Program-made: the position numbers and the translations under genes
In this document: positions 37,340 through 48,039 of the stretch, piece by piece
How positions within the stretch are numbered: the stretch's first letter is position 1
Layout of the letters: each line of letters starts with the position of its first letter
DNA from: Isoetes taiwanensis
Lineage: Eukaryota > Streptophyta > Lycopodiopsida > Isoetales > Isoetaceae
Reading direction: 5' to 3'
Assembly: GCA_021234155.1 (NCBI GenBank)
Contig: JAJEKV010000005.1
Location: 496,001 to 560,000 of the forward strand
Length of the DNA: 64,000 bases
Notes under the pieces: model-generated
The model's input: only the letters and a program-made list of their open reading frames with translations
Databases searched by the model: none
What the model was told of the DNA's origin: nothing

Positions 37340-37812
37340 AGGCTTAAAATGCTCCTCTTAGCACACTGCCCATTCGCACTGGAGCACATCTCTTAGAACT
37401 AAAACCTACAGATGAGCCCCTGAAGGGCATGATAACAGGATATGTCAGTGCTCTGGAATGAGAGGGATTGAAGATGAATGCCATACTCTTCAGATATGCG
37501 CCACATTTGCGACAGTCCGAGCACAATATATTTGTTTGATTACGCCTAATCAGAAACTATATGTGCTCTCAGATGCTTGCAGTCATGGCACTAGCCTTTT
37601 TGACATGCAAGCTCAATTATATCCTACTACAACACACGAGATGCATAGTAAATCAACGAGCTCATTTTCGCTGAGATTTTTCTCTCGAAAACCCTTAGGG
37701 GCATGTGTTTTTTTAATTCTGGACAGTATTGGGCTTGGTGTGCCCCTTCTTGCGCTCCTTATTTCTTGTATTGGGTCCCATAAATCTTTTGGTCTCTATG
37801 GATAATAAAATT
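37340..37812 (+). mobile_element. LINE 3' end fragment related to the 18-21 kb LINE
   Basis: Encodes CSGMRGIEDECHTLQICATF, nearly the same Cys/His end domain as at 20.68 kb. It ends with TTGGGTCCCATAAATC and GGTCTCTATGGATAATAAA, matching the 3' end of the larger LINE. A foreign-looking AT-rich insert or divergence lies between. It is 5'-truncated and inactive. Confidence 0.7.
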
Positions 37813-38409
37813 TAATTCAATTTTCCTTCTCAAGATTATGTATTTATGCGGTATTGGAGTCGGTTAAATAGATTGCAAACTATTTCAAGTACTTAGTAGC
37901 CAAACTTTCATGCCTCATCACACATGGCCATCGAAAATTTGGTCTTGGCTGTGAAACACACAATATATATATCATGGCTATGCTTGTGCATTAGCACGTC
38001 CTTCTAGAAAAATATCAAAGCTTTTCTAACAATAGATTTTTTCACTGTAGAATAGGCAGGGAAATGGAAATTGCTACTTCTTCCACCAAATAGTAGGAAC
38101 TTTTCTTTTTCTTTTGTTTTGTAGTGGTAATGAAATTGATTATTTAAAATTAAAAAGCCCTATCTTATTGGTCTCCCACTTGGATTTTAGCAAGTTCAAA
38201 TTGTTGAAGTTCTTTATAAGCATGGAAATGGAAGTTGCAACTTCTTCCTCCAAATAGCAGGAAGTTTCTTTTTTCTTTTCTTTTGTATGATGGTAATAAA
38301 ATTGATTATTTAAAAGCAAAAAAGTCGACTGAATATAGCAAGTTCAAATTGCTGAAATTTGGGTATAAGTTACCTTTACAATTATATTTCGATAGCGCTT
38401 CTCTAGATC

Positions 38410-38790
38410 ACGCTTTTAGTACCCATATCACGTCTTTCATAGGCAAGTGTTTCCACTTGACCAGATATTGAAGGATCCGACCTTCGCATCTTCTTGGATG
38501 TTTTATTAAGTATTAACTCGGGAATAATTTCAAATTGCTCATCAGTCACTCCTAACAAAGTTGGAGTCTCCAACAAGTCGGAGTCTCCAACAAGGTCCTC
38601 CGTGTTTGAAGTGTGTTTCTTATATAAGCTTACGTGGAAGACCTTATGGACCTTTAGATGAGCAGGTAAGTCAAGCTTATAGGATTGGCTCCCTATTCAC
38701 TTAACAAAAGGGCCATTATATAAGCGAGTGCTTAGTGGGACTATCAATTTTGACCCACCCAACCTATAATGTTATTGATCCTATCAAGTA
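38410..38790 (-). pseudogene. Ty3/gypsy integrase C-terminal fragment
   Basis: The minus strand carries, in broken frames, LLGVTDEQFEIIPELIL and a KKMRRS stretch followed by a degraded chromodomain-like segment. It is clearly related to the gypsy-1 integrase tail (LLEITEEQVEIMRELLL, KKTRRSQ). No LTR is seen next to it, so it is an isolated relic. Confidence 0.7.
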
Positions 38791-39202
38791 GTTCATTCGT
38801 AAAACAGTTGCTAAATTTATAAATCTGAGTTGCTATTACTGCTAATAGCCCATTAGAGCCTTCTTTTTTGCTGTAAAATACTGCTAAGCTATTCTCTCAA
38901 TGTTTTGGATAGATATTGGGCAGTAGAAATAGCCTCACAAAAAGCACTAGCCTCCCAAGTACAGGGGTCAATGAATAACATTACATTATATGGGCACATA
39001 ATACATAAATAGAGGTATAATATAAGCCCATATATAGAAGCTCCAGCAAAATCTCTAGACCAATGTCAGAATGTAAGGATCTTAGTTGGCATAATGTACA
39101 AAAATGGCAATTGGGTCTTTGGAGGCTGTATGTCAGTTCTTCTTCACCATCACTCTTATGACCTTTTTTGATGCTATAAGCTTGACACAAAAACAGATGT
39201 AT
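38791..39202. other. Intergenic DNA and probable 3' untranslated region of SmD3
   Basis: The part next to 39203 should include the 3' untranslated region of the minus-strand SmD3 gene. No other coding signal is seen. Confidence 0.4.
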
Positions 39203-40011
39203 TTATCTTCTAACTGGAACTGCTGCTCTTCCAGGAACAGCTGCTGCTGGCGCCCGACCAGCACCGCGAGCCTATTGAGAAACAGAACTTGTTTATCAAC
39301 ACATTTGGTTAAGCTACAATTAGCACAAACCATTCTGGGAAAAAGGCTTACCCTTCCGCGCATTCCTGCTCCCCTACCGCGGCTGACTCCAATCCCACCA
39401 GACCCTCTACCCTGCAATTTGTAAAGAAAGTTAAATAAAGATCAGATATTCCCAAATTTTAAAACTTAAAACAAAACAAGGATTGATGTGCATATCATGA
39501 ACCTTGATTCTGGCATCAAGCCGCTTGAACATTGGAGCATTTTTTAGCATGTCTGGTATGACCATAAACCTGCACATGGGCAGTTAACTATCTCACAACA
39601 GTGATCACTTCAAAAGCAGCATGTTGAGAGTTCAAATTTTTGATGATCAACAACATACCTGACTTTACTTCCACGAATAAAGACATGTTCCAACTGTGAT
39701 ATCCTACCGTCCTGAGAAAAAAAAAATGAAGAAAACTACTTTCACCATAAGAAAAATAAGAAGCTTTGACGATATGAAAGTTTCAGAAAAATAGATATAA
39801 GTGCAATGCGGCATCAAACAAGGACAGGTTGTGAAAGAAAAAAAGAACGTACCTTGGCAGTGCAGGTGATGCTTTCTAACTGGCAGTTCCAGTTGTCTTC
39901 GCATTCTATAAGAGAACCGCGATATAGCTCTCCACTTTTAAGCTCGACGGTAACAATGTGACCTTCTGCTTCATGAAGTAGCTTCACCGGAATACCTAAG
40001 CTTCTGCTCAT
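39203..40011 (-). CDS. SMD3: Small nuclear ribonucleoprotein Sm-D3, 5 exons
   Basis: Minus-strand exons 40011-39853, 39711-39659, 39569-39503, 39411-39352 and 39271-39203 join with GT/AG introns of 141, 89, 91 and 80 bp to give 135 residues. The N-terminus [20 protein letters not shown] and [10 protein letters not shown] form the Sm1 motif. [20 protein letters not shown] forms Sm2. An Arg/Gly-rich tail follows and ends in PVRR, as in plant SmD3. The protein is one of seven Sm proteins forming the ring on spliceosomal snRNAs (U1, U2, U4, U5). The tail arginines are usual methylation sites. The phase and lengths match the family, so the gene looks intact. The third intron begins GTTCAT, an unusual but acceptable donor. 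Confidence 0.95.
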
Positions 40012-40061
40012 GTTGATCCGGCTTTGCTCTCGATTAGGTTTTACAAATAGACCTTTCTTTC

Positions 40062-40069
40062 CTTTTATA
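40062..40069 (-). promoter_or_regulatory. Candidate TATA box of SmD3
   Basis: The minus strand reads TATAAAAG about 51-58 bases upstream of the SmD3 ATG. It would predict a very short 5' leader. AAAACCTAATC between it and the ATG resembles the telo-box often found in genes of the translation and splicing machinery. Confidence 0.5.
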
Positions 40070-40096
40070 GCTCTGTTGAATATACTGCCTTTCAGA

Positions 40097-40330
40097 TCTA
40101 TCTATCTATAATAAAGGTATAACACTCTTGTATGTAGAACTTCATGGGTAGGCCTACTCTATGCAAGTTTTCTTCTAACATGGCTTGCTTTACCTACCAA
40201 GGAGTGTCCACATCAGCAGTATTTATTTTTACCGCGGGATTTTTATATTTCTGCATCAACGGCCATAAAAATTAGATAAGCTTTGAAAATTGTCTCCTTT
40301 CTCTTCTAACTTGTGTCAGCGTGCTTCACC
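40097..40330 (+). mobile_element. Helitron-like 5' terminus (copy H6), 3' end unresolved
   Basis: The sequence TCTATCTATCTATAATAAAG follows an A, the typical 5' start of plant Helitrons (TC, AT-rich, inserted after A). Subterminal text with CCACATCAGCAG and ACCGCGGGATTTTTAT fits. No hairpin-CTTG end in the plus orientation is found between here and the 60 kb region, so the extent is unknown. The end coordinate is only the part that looks subterminal. Confidence 0.45.
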
Positions 40331-40479
40331 ACCAGCTCTCCCCCAGATGAAAACATCTGGATTAGGTCTTCCTTTGTTTTTTTTTCTCCCCCATTTCCCT
40401 TTGCATTTTGAAGCTATGAAAATGCAGGTTGTGTCTTGTTCTCTGGTCTCAGAGGCATGCTCGCAGGTTTTGATCTAGT

Positions 40480-40740
40480 AGCACATGGAGGCCTACGCCC
40501 CACAAAAACTGTCTACCTGAGACTGTCCCTTGGCCCGTCTTGGCACAAGGTTAGAATCCTAGCTCTTCCAGAGTGGTATTTCACTAATGGCTCGAGCCCC
40601 CCCGGAAGGGGGTCTTTTTCGCCTCACATGCACTGGATAACCACCATGTATCTGAGGTGTTACCTGCACAGGATCAAAGACAGCCTCTCCAGGTCGCAAG
40701 ATAACGGAAGGGCCTTGCCTTCCACCTTACTGCATTGCGA
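40480..40740 (-). pseudogene. Organellar large-subunit rRNA fragment (domain V, probably mitochondrial)
   Basis: Read on the minus strand it contains GTGAAATACCACTCTGGAAG, GGATTCTAACC, then GGGACAGTCTCAGGTAGACA and GTGGGGCGTAGGCCTCC. These match domain V of bacterial-type 23S rRNA (E. coli forms TTGAAATACCACC, GGACAGTGTCTGGTGGGTAG, CTGGGGCGGTC), in the form I associate with plant mitochondrial rrn26. It is isolated in nuclear repeat DNA, so it is a transfer of organelle DNA and not a working rRNA gene. Edges are approximate. Confidence 0.75.
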
Positions 40741-41424
40741 GCCTAGCCTGGCCTCCTCTCGCATTATCATTATCCGAGTAAGCAATTTATTTCTAGAAGA
40801 TTCTTATCATGAAAATGAAGATACATGTATTCTACATTCATGTATATAGATGCAATTATGGAGTTGCAAATAGCTTACCCTAGAGCACTTGCTTGCTTGC
40901 ATGTTGAAGTACCATGTCTATAAATAAGAGGTAAAAACTATGGCATGTGCAACGTCGTCATCTATAAATAAGGAAAAGACCATTTTGCACCACAATCATG
41001 ACGAATGTTAGCCATTGATGCCAAAGCAATCTCTGAATTACATAGGATATCAATCTTAAGAAAAGTGCCTTCAAGGGATTGTTAAAGCAAAAGCGTTTGA
41101 ATCCTAGGTATTAGTGATATGGAATGCAATGCACATTAGACCTGAGAGGTGTCTGAACGCCTTGCAGAAAATTTTATCTCATAAGCACATTAGGAGAAAA
41201 ATTCTGAACGGTAACATGTTATTCCCAAGGCTAGGTGTATAAAGTTAAGATAAGATAAGTATTTTAACATCACACCATTGGACATGTGACGACAGAACAG
41301 GGGACCAAAGTCCAAAATATACCGAGCGAAAAGGGGACTTCCCATCACAAAACAAAAAGGGCAAGATCCCATCACCACACAATATACATGTTGAGGGCAA
41401 ACGCCCAAACCAAATCAAGGCTGT

Positions 41425-41790
41425 TCATGCTGGGAGACTATATCCCAACCAGGGGTTTGCAGGCCACTGGTCAAGAATAATTGCCGAGCCTCCCCGATAT
41501 ACGGCCCATTTCTTCTGGAGCCTGGCCTCACGAACTTTGCATGGTTCATCTCGTCGTCGAGTTAACTGGACTGGAGATAGGTCCTCTTGTACCAAAAGGT
41601 GCGCACCCTTGAGGTGACTGCCATGCTGCAAAACATAATGCCTATCTCGTGGTGCCGAGAAATGAACCAATAGATGGCGAGGCCGATCAGGTCGCTGGGC
41701 ACCCATTCTCTTCGCTGTGAAGGTGCCTGGACTAAGTGAGCCGCTGCATCCATATCTGACCCAGAAGACGTTTCGGGATCTCCCACGAGA
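41425..41790 (-). pseudogene. LINE ORF1-like (RNA-binding) fragment
   Basis: The minus frames contain RPRHLLVHFSAPRDRHYVL, LKGAHLLVQEDLSPVQL and AVYRGGSAIILD. This order (single-strand nucleic acid binding core, then HEDLTP-like and a C-terminal domain) is typical of the ORF1 protein of L1-type LINEs. No adjacent RT is present. It is an isolated fragment. Confidence 0.65.
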
Positions 41791-41931
41791 CTTCTCCGAG
41801 ACTTACGTTCAGGTGACGATCATGCTCAGGCTAATGTGCGTTGTCTATGTCGCCTGACACAGGCCCATGCATATGCTCTTGAGCTACCTTAGGTAGGGGG
41901 CATCCCTATTCACAGGTGAATGCTGCTCCAC

Positions 41932-42848
41932 TGTGACGCTCCCTACAAAATATACGGTGCCCGGCTGTACACTTCATAAGAAATCCCCCATCTGGTCCTT
42001 CTACCGCACGGGCCCTCCGTCTATCCCGCACTCGAGGCTGTCCCTAGTGCGGGAAGGGGACACGAGCGCCCTTTCCCTATGGGCTTCTATAACAGCAGAA
42101 GCATAAACAATGTCAGCATTAACAATAACAATACATCGAACTACCTCGAAGGGTAGCGCATCCAACTACCTCGAAGGGTAGCCATAAATACCCAAGGCTC
42201 GAACTCATGGGGAGGTAGACTGACGGCTAGGCCACAAGATAGATCAGACCGAGGCATAACAATGGCGGGGCTGGCTATAGACAGGTTAGGGTTGACCACT
42301 CCATCCGCCCCACCTGTGCGTACTTTGCAGATGGGCTAAATCGGGCTCTGGCATGACTATAGCCTGGATACGCAATCTCATGACATCACCCATCGAGACT
42401 ACTCCGGGTTGCATCTCCCCGGTCCGATGAGGCAGGAAGGGTTGCATCTCCCCTTCCCGGGGTCTAGAGGTTCCATGGGCGGCTAGAGAATCGTGGCGAC
42501 ACACGATTCTTACCCGATTGAACCCCCCAAAACAAGAGCCAGGCCGACACATACAACTCTTGAGAGGCAGGGTGACACCATTGCCCCAGGAGGTGTCAGA
42601 CCCATACCCAGGAGGTGTCAGACCCATACCCGGCCCACTCGAAGTGAGCGGTTTCAGGCTTAGCCCGCTATGGTCCCCAGTAGCTGCGCTCAGCAGGGAC
42701 CTCCCTACACTTTGCCTCTAGCCCCGTTATGTGGTGCTACGTCACATCATAGCCCCCGTAGCCCGGTGGGTTCCTATGCACAGGCTGCATATAATAGAAA
42801 CTAAGGAGTCTAAACTAGGAGCATCAACTAAGTAACGGCTACTAGGCG
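41932..42848 (-). repeat. Truncated LTR related to gypsy-1
   Basis: Starts TGTGACGCTCCCTAC like the LTR at 1019 and stays collinear with 1019-1940 (shared GGGTTGCATCTCCCCTTCCC, AGAATCGTGGCGACACACGA and others) before stopping at about 42848. A 21-bp direct duplication (CAGGAGGTGTCAGACCCATA at 42584 and 42605) is specific to this copy. No internal region is attached. Confidence 0.85.
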
Positions 42849-43649
42849 CTTTGAACTGTCGGAATGTCATCATAAAATAGTTGGAATTGCAAGCTTAGAA
42901 TACCACAAGAACCCAACTTAAATGGTTGATGGATGACATGTATTATCATCAAAACACTAGGTGTATATCCTTTCACAAACACTTCTTTGACAGTCTCCAT
43001 AAGTACGTATGTTAGCACTTCTGCATCTAAAAATTCTGCAACATCGAGTACCCAAAAATGGCACATTGTTTAAATGCAAGTCCGAACATGTGTTTTTATC
43101 ATATAATTTAAGAGGCTAGAATCCAGAAATTCGCAAATTCCAAAAGCAGATGCTTCTTCTAACAATGTTTATTACCAAAGGCCCCACTCAAAGGCACTAC
43201 TTTTTGCATTTATTGCCAAAGGCCTCTGTTGTTTTATTTTCCAGACTCTTCTAAAGGTTTACTAAAACAAATTGAGAAACAAGATCAAAGGTCCACCCTT
43301 GCCTGTATATAAATGAAGACCAGGTCAACAATCTGCTTTACAGAATAGGAATTGATCTAAGGATCTGCAACAACAGATTGAAACTCCAATAGAAAAAAAA
43401 TACTATAACATATAATGGAGCAACAGATAACATCTCTTAGCACATTCGATTCTATAATATACCTGGACATATGAAGCTACAAAGCCATTAACTTCAAGAA
43501 GCTGTTATGTTTTAACAAATTTTGCAACAGATCCTTCCATGTCAGCACCCCTTCATCATAAACGGTTCCTGTAGAGTATAACCTTAAATAGAGTTTGTAA
43601 TATCCAGTGATTAAAGCTAAATATTATATTCTAGAAGAAATTTGCTCAC
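42849..43649. other. Intergenic DNA, no gene assigned
   Basis: A minus frame at 42842-43066 is open but shows no recognisable family. If the exon at 43650-43862 belongs to a gene, introns or downstream exons may lie here. Confidence 0.35.
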
Positions 43650-43862
43650 CAATTCATTGAATACTGCATCTTTGAGATCTTTTGCGGACAAACCTCTGGC
43701 ATCACCATCTGCCATATCAATTTCTGGGTTTATGCTTCCATCTATCTCGTGTCCAGAAGTAGATGCTACATTGCCACCAAGCGTTTCTACCAAAACGGCC
43801 ATGTTGAGCGGCAAAGCTCCTTTAGGGTTTGCAAGCCGTAGCCAAGCCTGACGAAAGGTTAA
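43650..43862 (-). CDS. Candidate single exon of an unidentified gene
   Basis: A 213-bp minus segment lies exactly between a 3' splice signal (TTTTTGCAG) and a 5' splice signal (GTGAGC). It is phase 0 at both ends and encodes 71 residues with ordinary protein composition, including RQAWLRLANPKGALPLN, MAVLVETLGGN and AKDLKDAVFNEL. I do not recognise the family. Neighbouring exons on either side were not found, so it may be one exon of a gene with long introns, or an exon copied by a transposon. Confidence 0.45.
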
Positions 43863-45498
43863 CTGCAAAAACCATAACCAAAACCACGGCTTCCTATTAG
43901 GGATGAAATATCCCTAAACGCAAGTTTGGATTTAACATAGCCTAAGTGCCAAAACCATTGCATAAATGGCTGTGAGCTCACAAAGCTCCTGTATACTCAG
44001 ACTTAGGCATGCTGATCTGCCATGGGCAAGATCTAGGAAAGAAGTCGTGCTTGAACTGAAAAAGCCAACTCAGAAACAATGACTGGTGCCACTGTGGCTA
44101 CCGAAAGCAAAAGCCCCTTGCTTACCATGGATTTGATGAAATAAAAAGATCTGGTTATAGACATCAATACGTTGATGAATCCTAAATCACTAAAGCGAGG
44201 AAAAGAAAGATATGGACTATCTGGACAGTCCAACCCTTAACACAAATCTGGACCGTTGAATTTAGGGCGTGGTTCACGACACACGCCAAAACATTATAAT
44301 ATGAGATATATGCTATAAGTATGTATATTATACCACCACGCCTAGTACATAATATCACCAAGATGACATGTCAAGTTTAGATGTCGCATAGCCGAGGAGT
44401 GGTGGCCATAGTGCGTGGCAACCACTAAACAAATTGCCGTATTATACTGATAATATAATACCCAATGGTGCTAGATATATTATGTATGTTACATAATATA
44501 TCCCTCTAGGGGGCAACCTCACTAACGTGTTATTTTAACATGTCGCACATGTGTGACATTAAAGTTACACATGTGGGCTATTCAAGTTATGCATGTGTGA
44601 TACGTGTCTAATTACATGAATGGCACATGCCTAGTTAGTTATATTCAGAAACAAATAGCTATTCATAGGTATTTATGATTGGAACCCATCTGCCACATGG
44701 TAAAGCGCCATTGGGCCACATGGCCCAATTGCATGGAGAGCCCCAATTTCGAGTCCTATACAAGGGGAAGCTCATAACCCTAAAACCTTTTTAGGTTTTG
44801 GGATAGTGGCGGGTTGAAGGCTTTCTCGAGGTCAGTTTGAGCATTGGAGGGTAGAAGCGAGCTTCAGAACTCGAATAGGACTTGCATATATAAGGCACCC
44901 TTAGTCTTTGTGGAAGATCGCCATGTCGGGAAGTCACAGTGGCGATTTTGGAGTGGAATCAAGTTAGTCATAGTTTAGTTTATAATCCTAGCTTAACTAT
45001 AGGATTTAAGCTAGAAGGCATCTCTATTTTACTGTTAGGCACTCTTGGATCACTAATCCTAAAGCCTGACTGACTAAGGAACACTAACCTTTGTATTCCT
45101 TAGGATTAGTTATGATGTATTACTGTTGTTCTATCATGTATGATACTCCATTGTGCTTGTGTATGGAGATTGGGGGAGGGGGGGACCTAGGAGCCATATG
45201 TAGCATGGTCCTAGCAGTTAGACCTCTGTAATTCCCATTACAATGCGGCCTGTGCATAAAGGACCCTCCAGATCGTGGGCCGAGGGCCTTGACTGACTTA
45301 AAATAGGGGACTTGTCCCGAATGCAGAGGAATTTAGAGTGGCATTGTCTATTAGGAATTCATAGCAAGCTAGGCCTAATACCTTGCCACTGCGAGAGGGA
45401 AAGGTATGGGTTTGACCCCTCCTATGTGTCACCTCAGTGAGGTTAGGTTGAGTACGAGTGGGGGCGGCCTCTCTCTAACTGCTCGCAGTGTCAAGGTA
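43863..45498. other. Intergenic DNA with possible LTR-like sequence
   Basis: The part 44.5-45.48 kb (GC-rich phrases such as GGGGACCTAGGAGCC and CCTCTAACTGCTCGCAGTG-like text) looks like LTR or leader sequence of an unrecognised retroelement. No termini could be paired and no coding frame is present. Confidence 0.35.
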
Positions 45499-46238
45499 AT
45501 CACCATTCTTGAAACCATAGACCATACCCCAAAAACAATTCAATGGGTTATTATAAAAAAAATAAAATAAAAAAGATTTAATAGAAAAGATAAACAGGTT
45601 AACTTGCTGGTTGCATTGGTTAAATCATTTTGATTAGAATATTGAATTATTTTGGTAAAGGCTCGAGTCTTCGTATTGCATATTTCAAAACCTTAGCGAG
45701 CATGTATTTCATATTTCAAAATCAGAGCCACTCCCGATCATAAGTAACCATAATCGAAACAAGAGGTGCCCAAAGACCCCAACATATGATCTGTGCCATA
45801 GGATGGACAGATCCTATGACCAAGGTAGTCCAGGCGCACCTTATTTAGAATATGTCGCATAATAACAGGGGTTCTAGGGGAATTTGATATGGATGCATAA
45901 ATCACCATTCCTAAAACCATAAGCCATACCCCTAACAAAATTCAATGGGTTATTATAAGAAAAAAAGAAATATAGATTTAATAGAAAAAATAAATATGTT
46001 AGCTTGCTAGTTGCATTGGTTAAAGCATTTTCTTTAGGATATTGAATTATTTTGGTAGAGGTTTGAGTCTTCGTATTGCATATTTCAAAACCTTAGCGAG
46101 CATGTATTTCGTATTCCAAAATCAGAGGCGCACCCAATCATAAGTAACCATAATCAAAACGAGAGGCGCCCAAAGGCCCCATCATACGATCTGGGCCATA
46201 GGATGGACGGATCCGACCACCAAAATAGTTCAGGGCAT
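45499..46238 (+). repeat. Two direct copies of a 340-bp segment
   Basis: Copy A 45499-45837 and copy B 45900-46238 both start ATCACCATTC and run through CAATGGGTTATTATAA, GAGTCTTCGTATTGCATATT, TTAGCGAGCATGTATTTC and CCATAGGATGGAC. A 62-bp unique spacer separates them. Confidence 0.85.
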
Positions 46239-46644
46239 GTTTTTAACATAGTTCCTATAATTTTGAGGTCAGATTGCATGGGATCTACTATTCAGTACAT
46301 CTAGAGTGCCTTGTATTTTTTTAATTTTTAAAAATCCCATGCTTTCAATGATTACCCCCTCCATTTTTCTTAAATCATTTTTTTTTTCCAGAAAAGCAAG
46401 CGCATGCAGAGCTCGAGATTGTTGGTACTAGCATTTCTTTAATACCGTCTCTTTCTTTGAACACAATAGATCTATCCATGTTCCCACTTCAAATAGGGTT
46501 TTTGGAGCAGCTCAGACTGGGCAGATGGCGATAATTTTCCTCTTTCAAATATATTTTGCTGTTTGGTGCAACTTACTGGCAGCAAGATGCTCTTGGATTT
46601 AATATACTTCATTCACTGTTTTTGTGTCTGAGTGGTTGCACGTT
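46239..46644. other. Intergenic DNA, no gene
   Basis: AT-rich with no recognisable feature. Confidence 0.4.
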
Positions 46645-46886
46645 GTTTAAGTAGGGACTCCTACGGTGCATGTTCCTATGGTGCAAGTTCCAATTTTAGC
46701 ATGTGCCCATGATGCAAGTTTGAATTTTAGTTGAGATCCTCTTAGATTTTGTCCTAGATTCTTTGTGATGTTATGAAGATTCTCTTAGATTCCCCTTAAA
46801 TTCTATGACATTCCAGTAGATTTGCTTACATTTTATGATATTCCCTTAGATTGTGTTATATGTTTCTAAGATTCCATTAGATTTTA
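46645..46886 (+). repeat. Degenerate minisatellite, left part
   Basis: Units of about 18-25 bp built on TTAGATTTTATGA plus GATTCC recur (for example 46741, 46786, 46843 and 46876). An upstream part, CTACGGTGCATGTTCCTATG, recurs at about 49000. The tract is cut at 46886 by Helitron H2 and continues at 48873. Confidence 0.8.
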
Positions 46887-47851
46887 CAAGAAATTTATCG
46901 CGGCGCCAAGGCCGCGGCGAACATTTCTCTTCCCAACCGGCTCACTTCTTGGTTTGACGGTATGCGTGGATATTTGAACTTTGTTCTACTTTAAGCCACA
47001 TTGTAAAAGAAGGTATTAAAGTTAATTAGACACATTTAAATTAATGTTTGCTACGTTAAGCTGTTGTTGGCATGATTAATGTTTTCTATGCTAATTATTG
47101 GTGGCATGAGTGATGGTGCCACGAGTCAGAGAGTTTGGTGCAAAAAATGCATAGGTTGCCTCGTCAACATAAGTCAAGATATAATGCCATGAAAAAAATT
47201 AATTCCAAATTTATAGTTTTACCTAGCTCAAGATAGAACAATGACAATATGGCACAAATATACCAAGGTCTTAATGATGTATCATGTTAATAAATAGAAC
47301 ATATTGGAGTAGTACCCCCACCACACTGTCACAAATCTAATTCATTTTAGCAACAAAAGTTGAGAAATCCATAGACTGAGTCTTGGATATCTGTAATAAG
47401 TAGCAAATAGCGACCGATGCTCTCAAAACTTCTCCATAGTGACTTGATCTCCAAATTGAAGCTATGATACCCATTCAATTGAGAGCCAACGTTTTGAGCA
47501 ACAAAGTTTGGACAGTGAGACCAAGTCCAAGTCCAAATCCAATTACAAAGAACTCTTCTTTCTAATACTTAGTGTGTTGTTATTAAGTTGTTAAAAATGT
47601 AGCCATAAGTATGATCTAAGTGAACGTAAAAAAATGCAAATGGCTATCAAATTAATTTTTGCACATTGAAAAGCCACGAAGAAAGGAGCTTGAATTCCAG
47701 TTTTTGCTTGAAACAGGGGACGAAGGGCGGCACTGATGGCAAGGTCGGCGATGGCATTCCCTGGCGGCAATGGCAAGGTCGGCCATGGCAAGGTCGGCGA
47801 TGGCATTCCCTGGCAGTAATCCAGTTCAATGGGAGCAGAAAGGGGCGAAGA

Positions 47852-48002
47852 TTTAAGAATTTGAAGGCCGGAGTGGCCCTCTGCGCCAGAGCTGCAGCTC
47901 TGAGCCATATTAAAGCCACCCGCGAATTGGGCCATTGCTTGCATGATGGCTATGGCGTTTCTGAGAATATCATCCAAGGTCGTCGCCTCTTACTCAAGGC
48001 TA
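47852..48002 (+). pseudogene. F-box/MYND protein (At1g67340-like) Sel1-repeat fragment
   Basis: The plus frame reads LKAGVALCARAAALSH, ATRELGHCLHDGYGV and QGRRLLLKA. This matches the Sel1-like segment of plant F-box proteins with a MYND finger, where the pattern is ALCARAAALGHVDALRELGHCLQDGYGV. Only this segment is present. The F-box upstream and MYND finger downstream are missing. It sits inside Helitron H2, so it is most simply a captured piece. A tandem run of GGCAAGGTCGGCGATGGCAT just upstream (about 47738-47810) may derive from the same capture. Confidence 0.75.
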
Positions 48003-48039
48003 CTGTCGTGAGGCCCCCGCCTGGAAGCTCTCTGTTCCT

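Noticed and set aside
47666-47850. N-terminal part of the frame before the F-box/MYND fragment.
   Set aside because: It is the translation of a GGCAAGGTCGGC tandem run and does not match the family, so only the Sel1 part is annotated.
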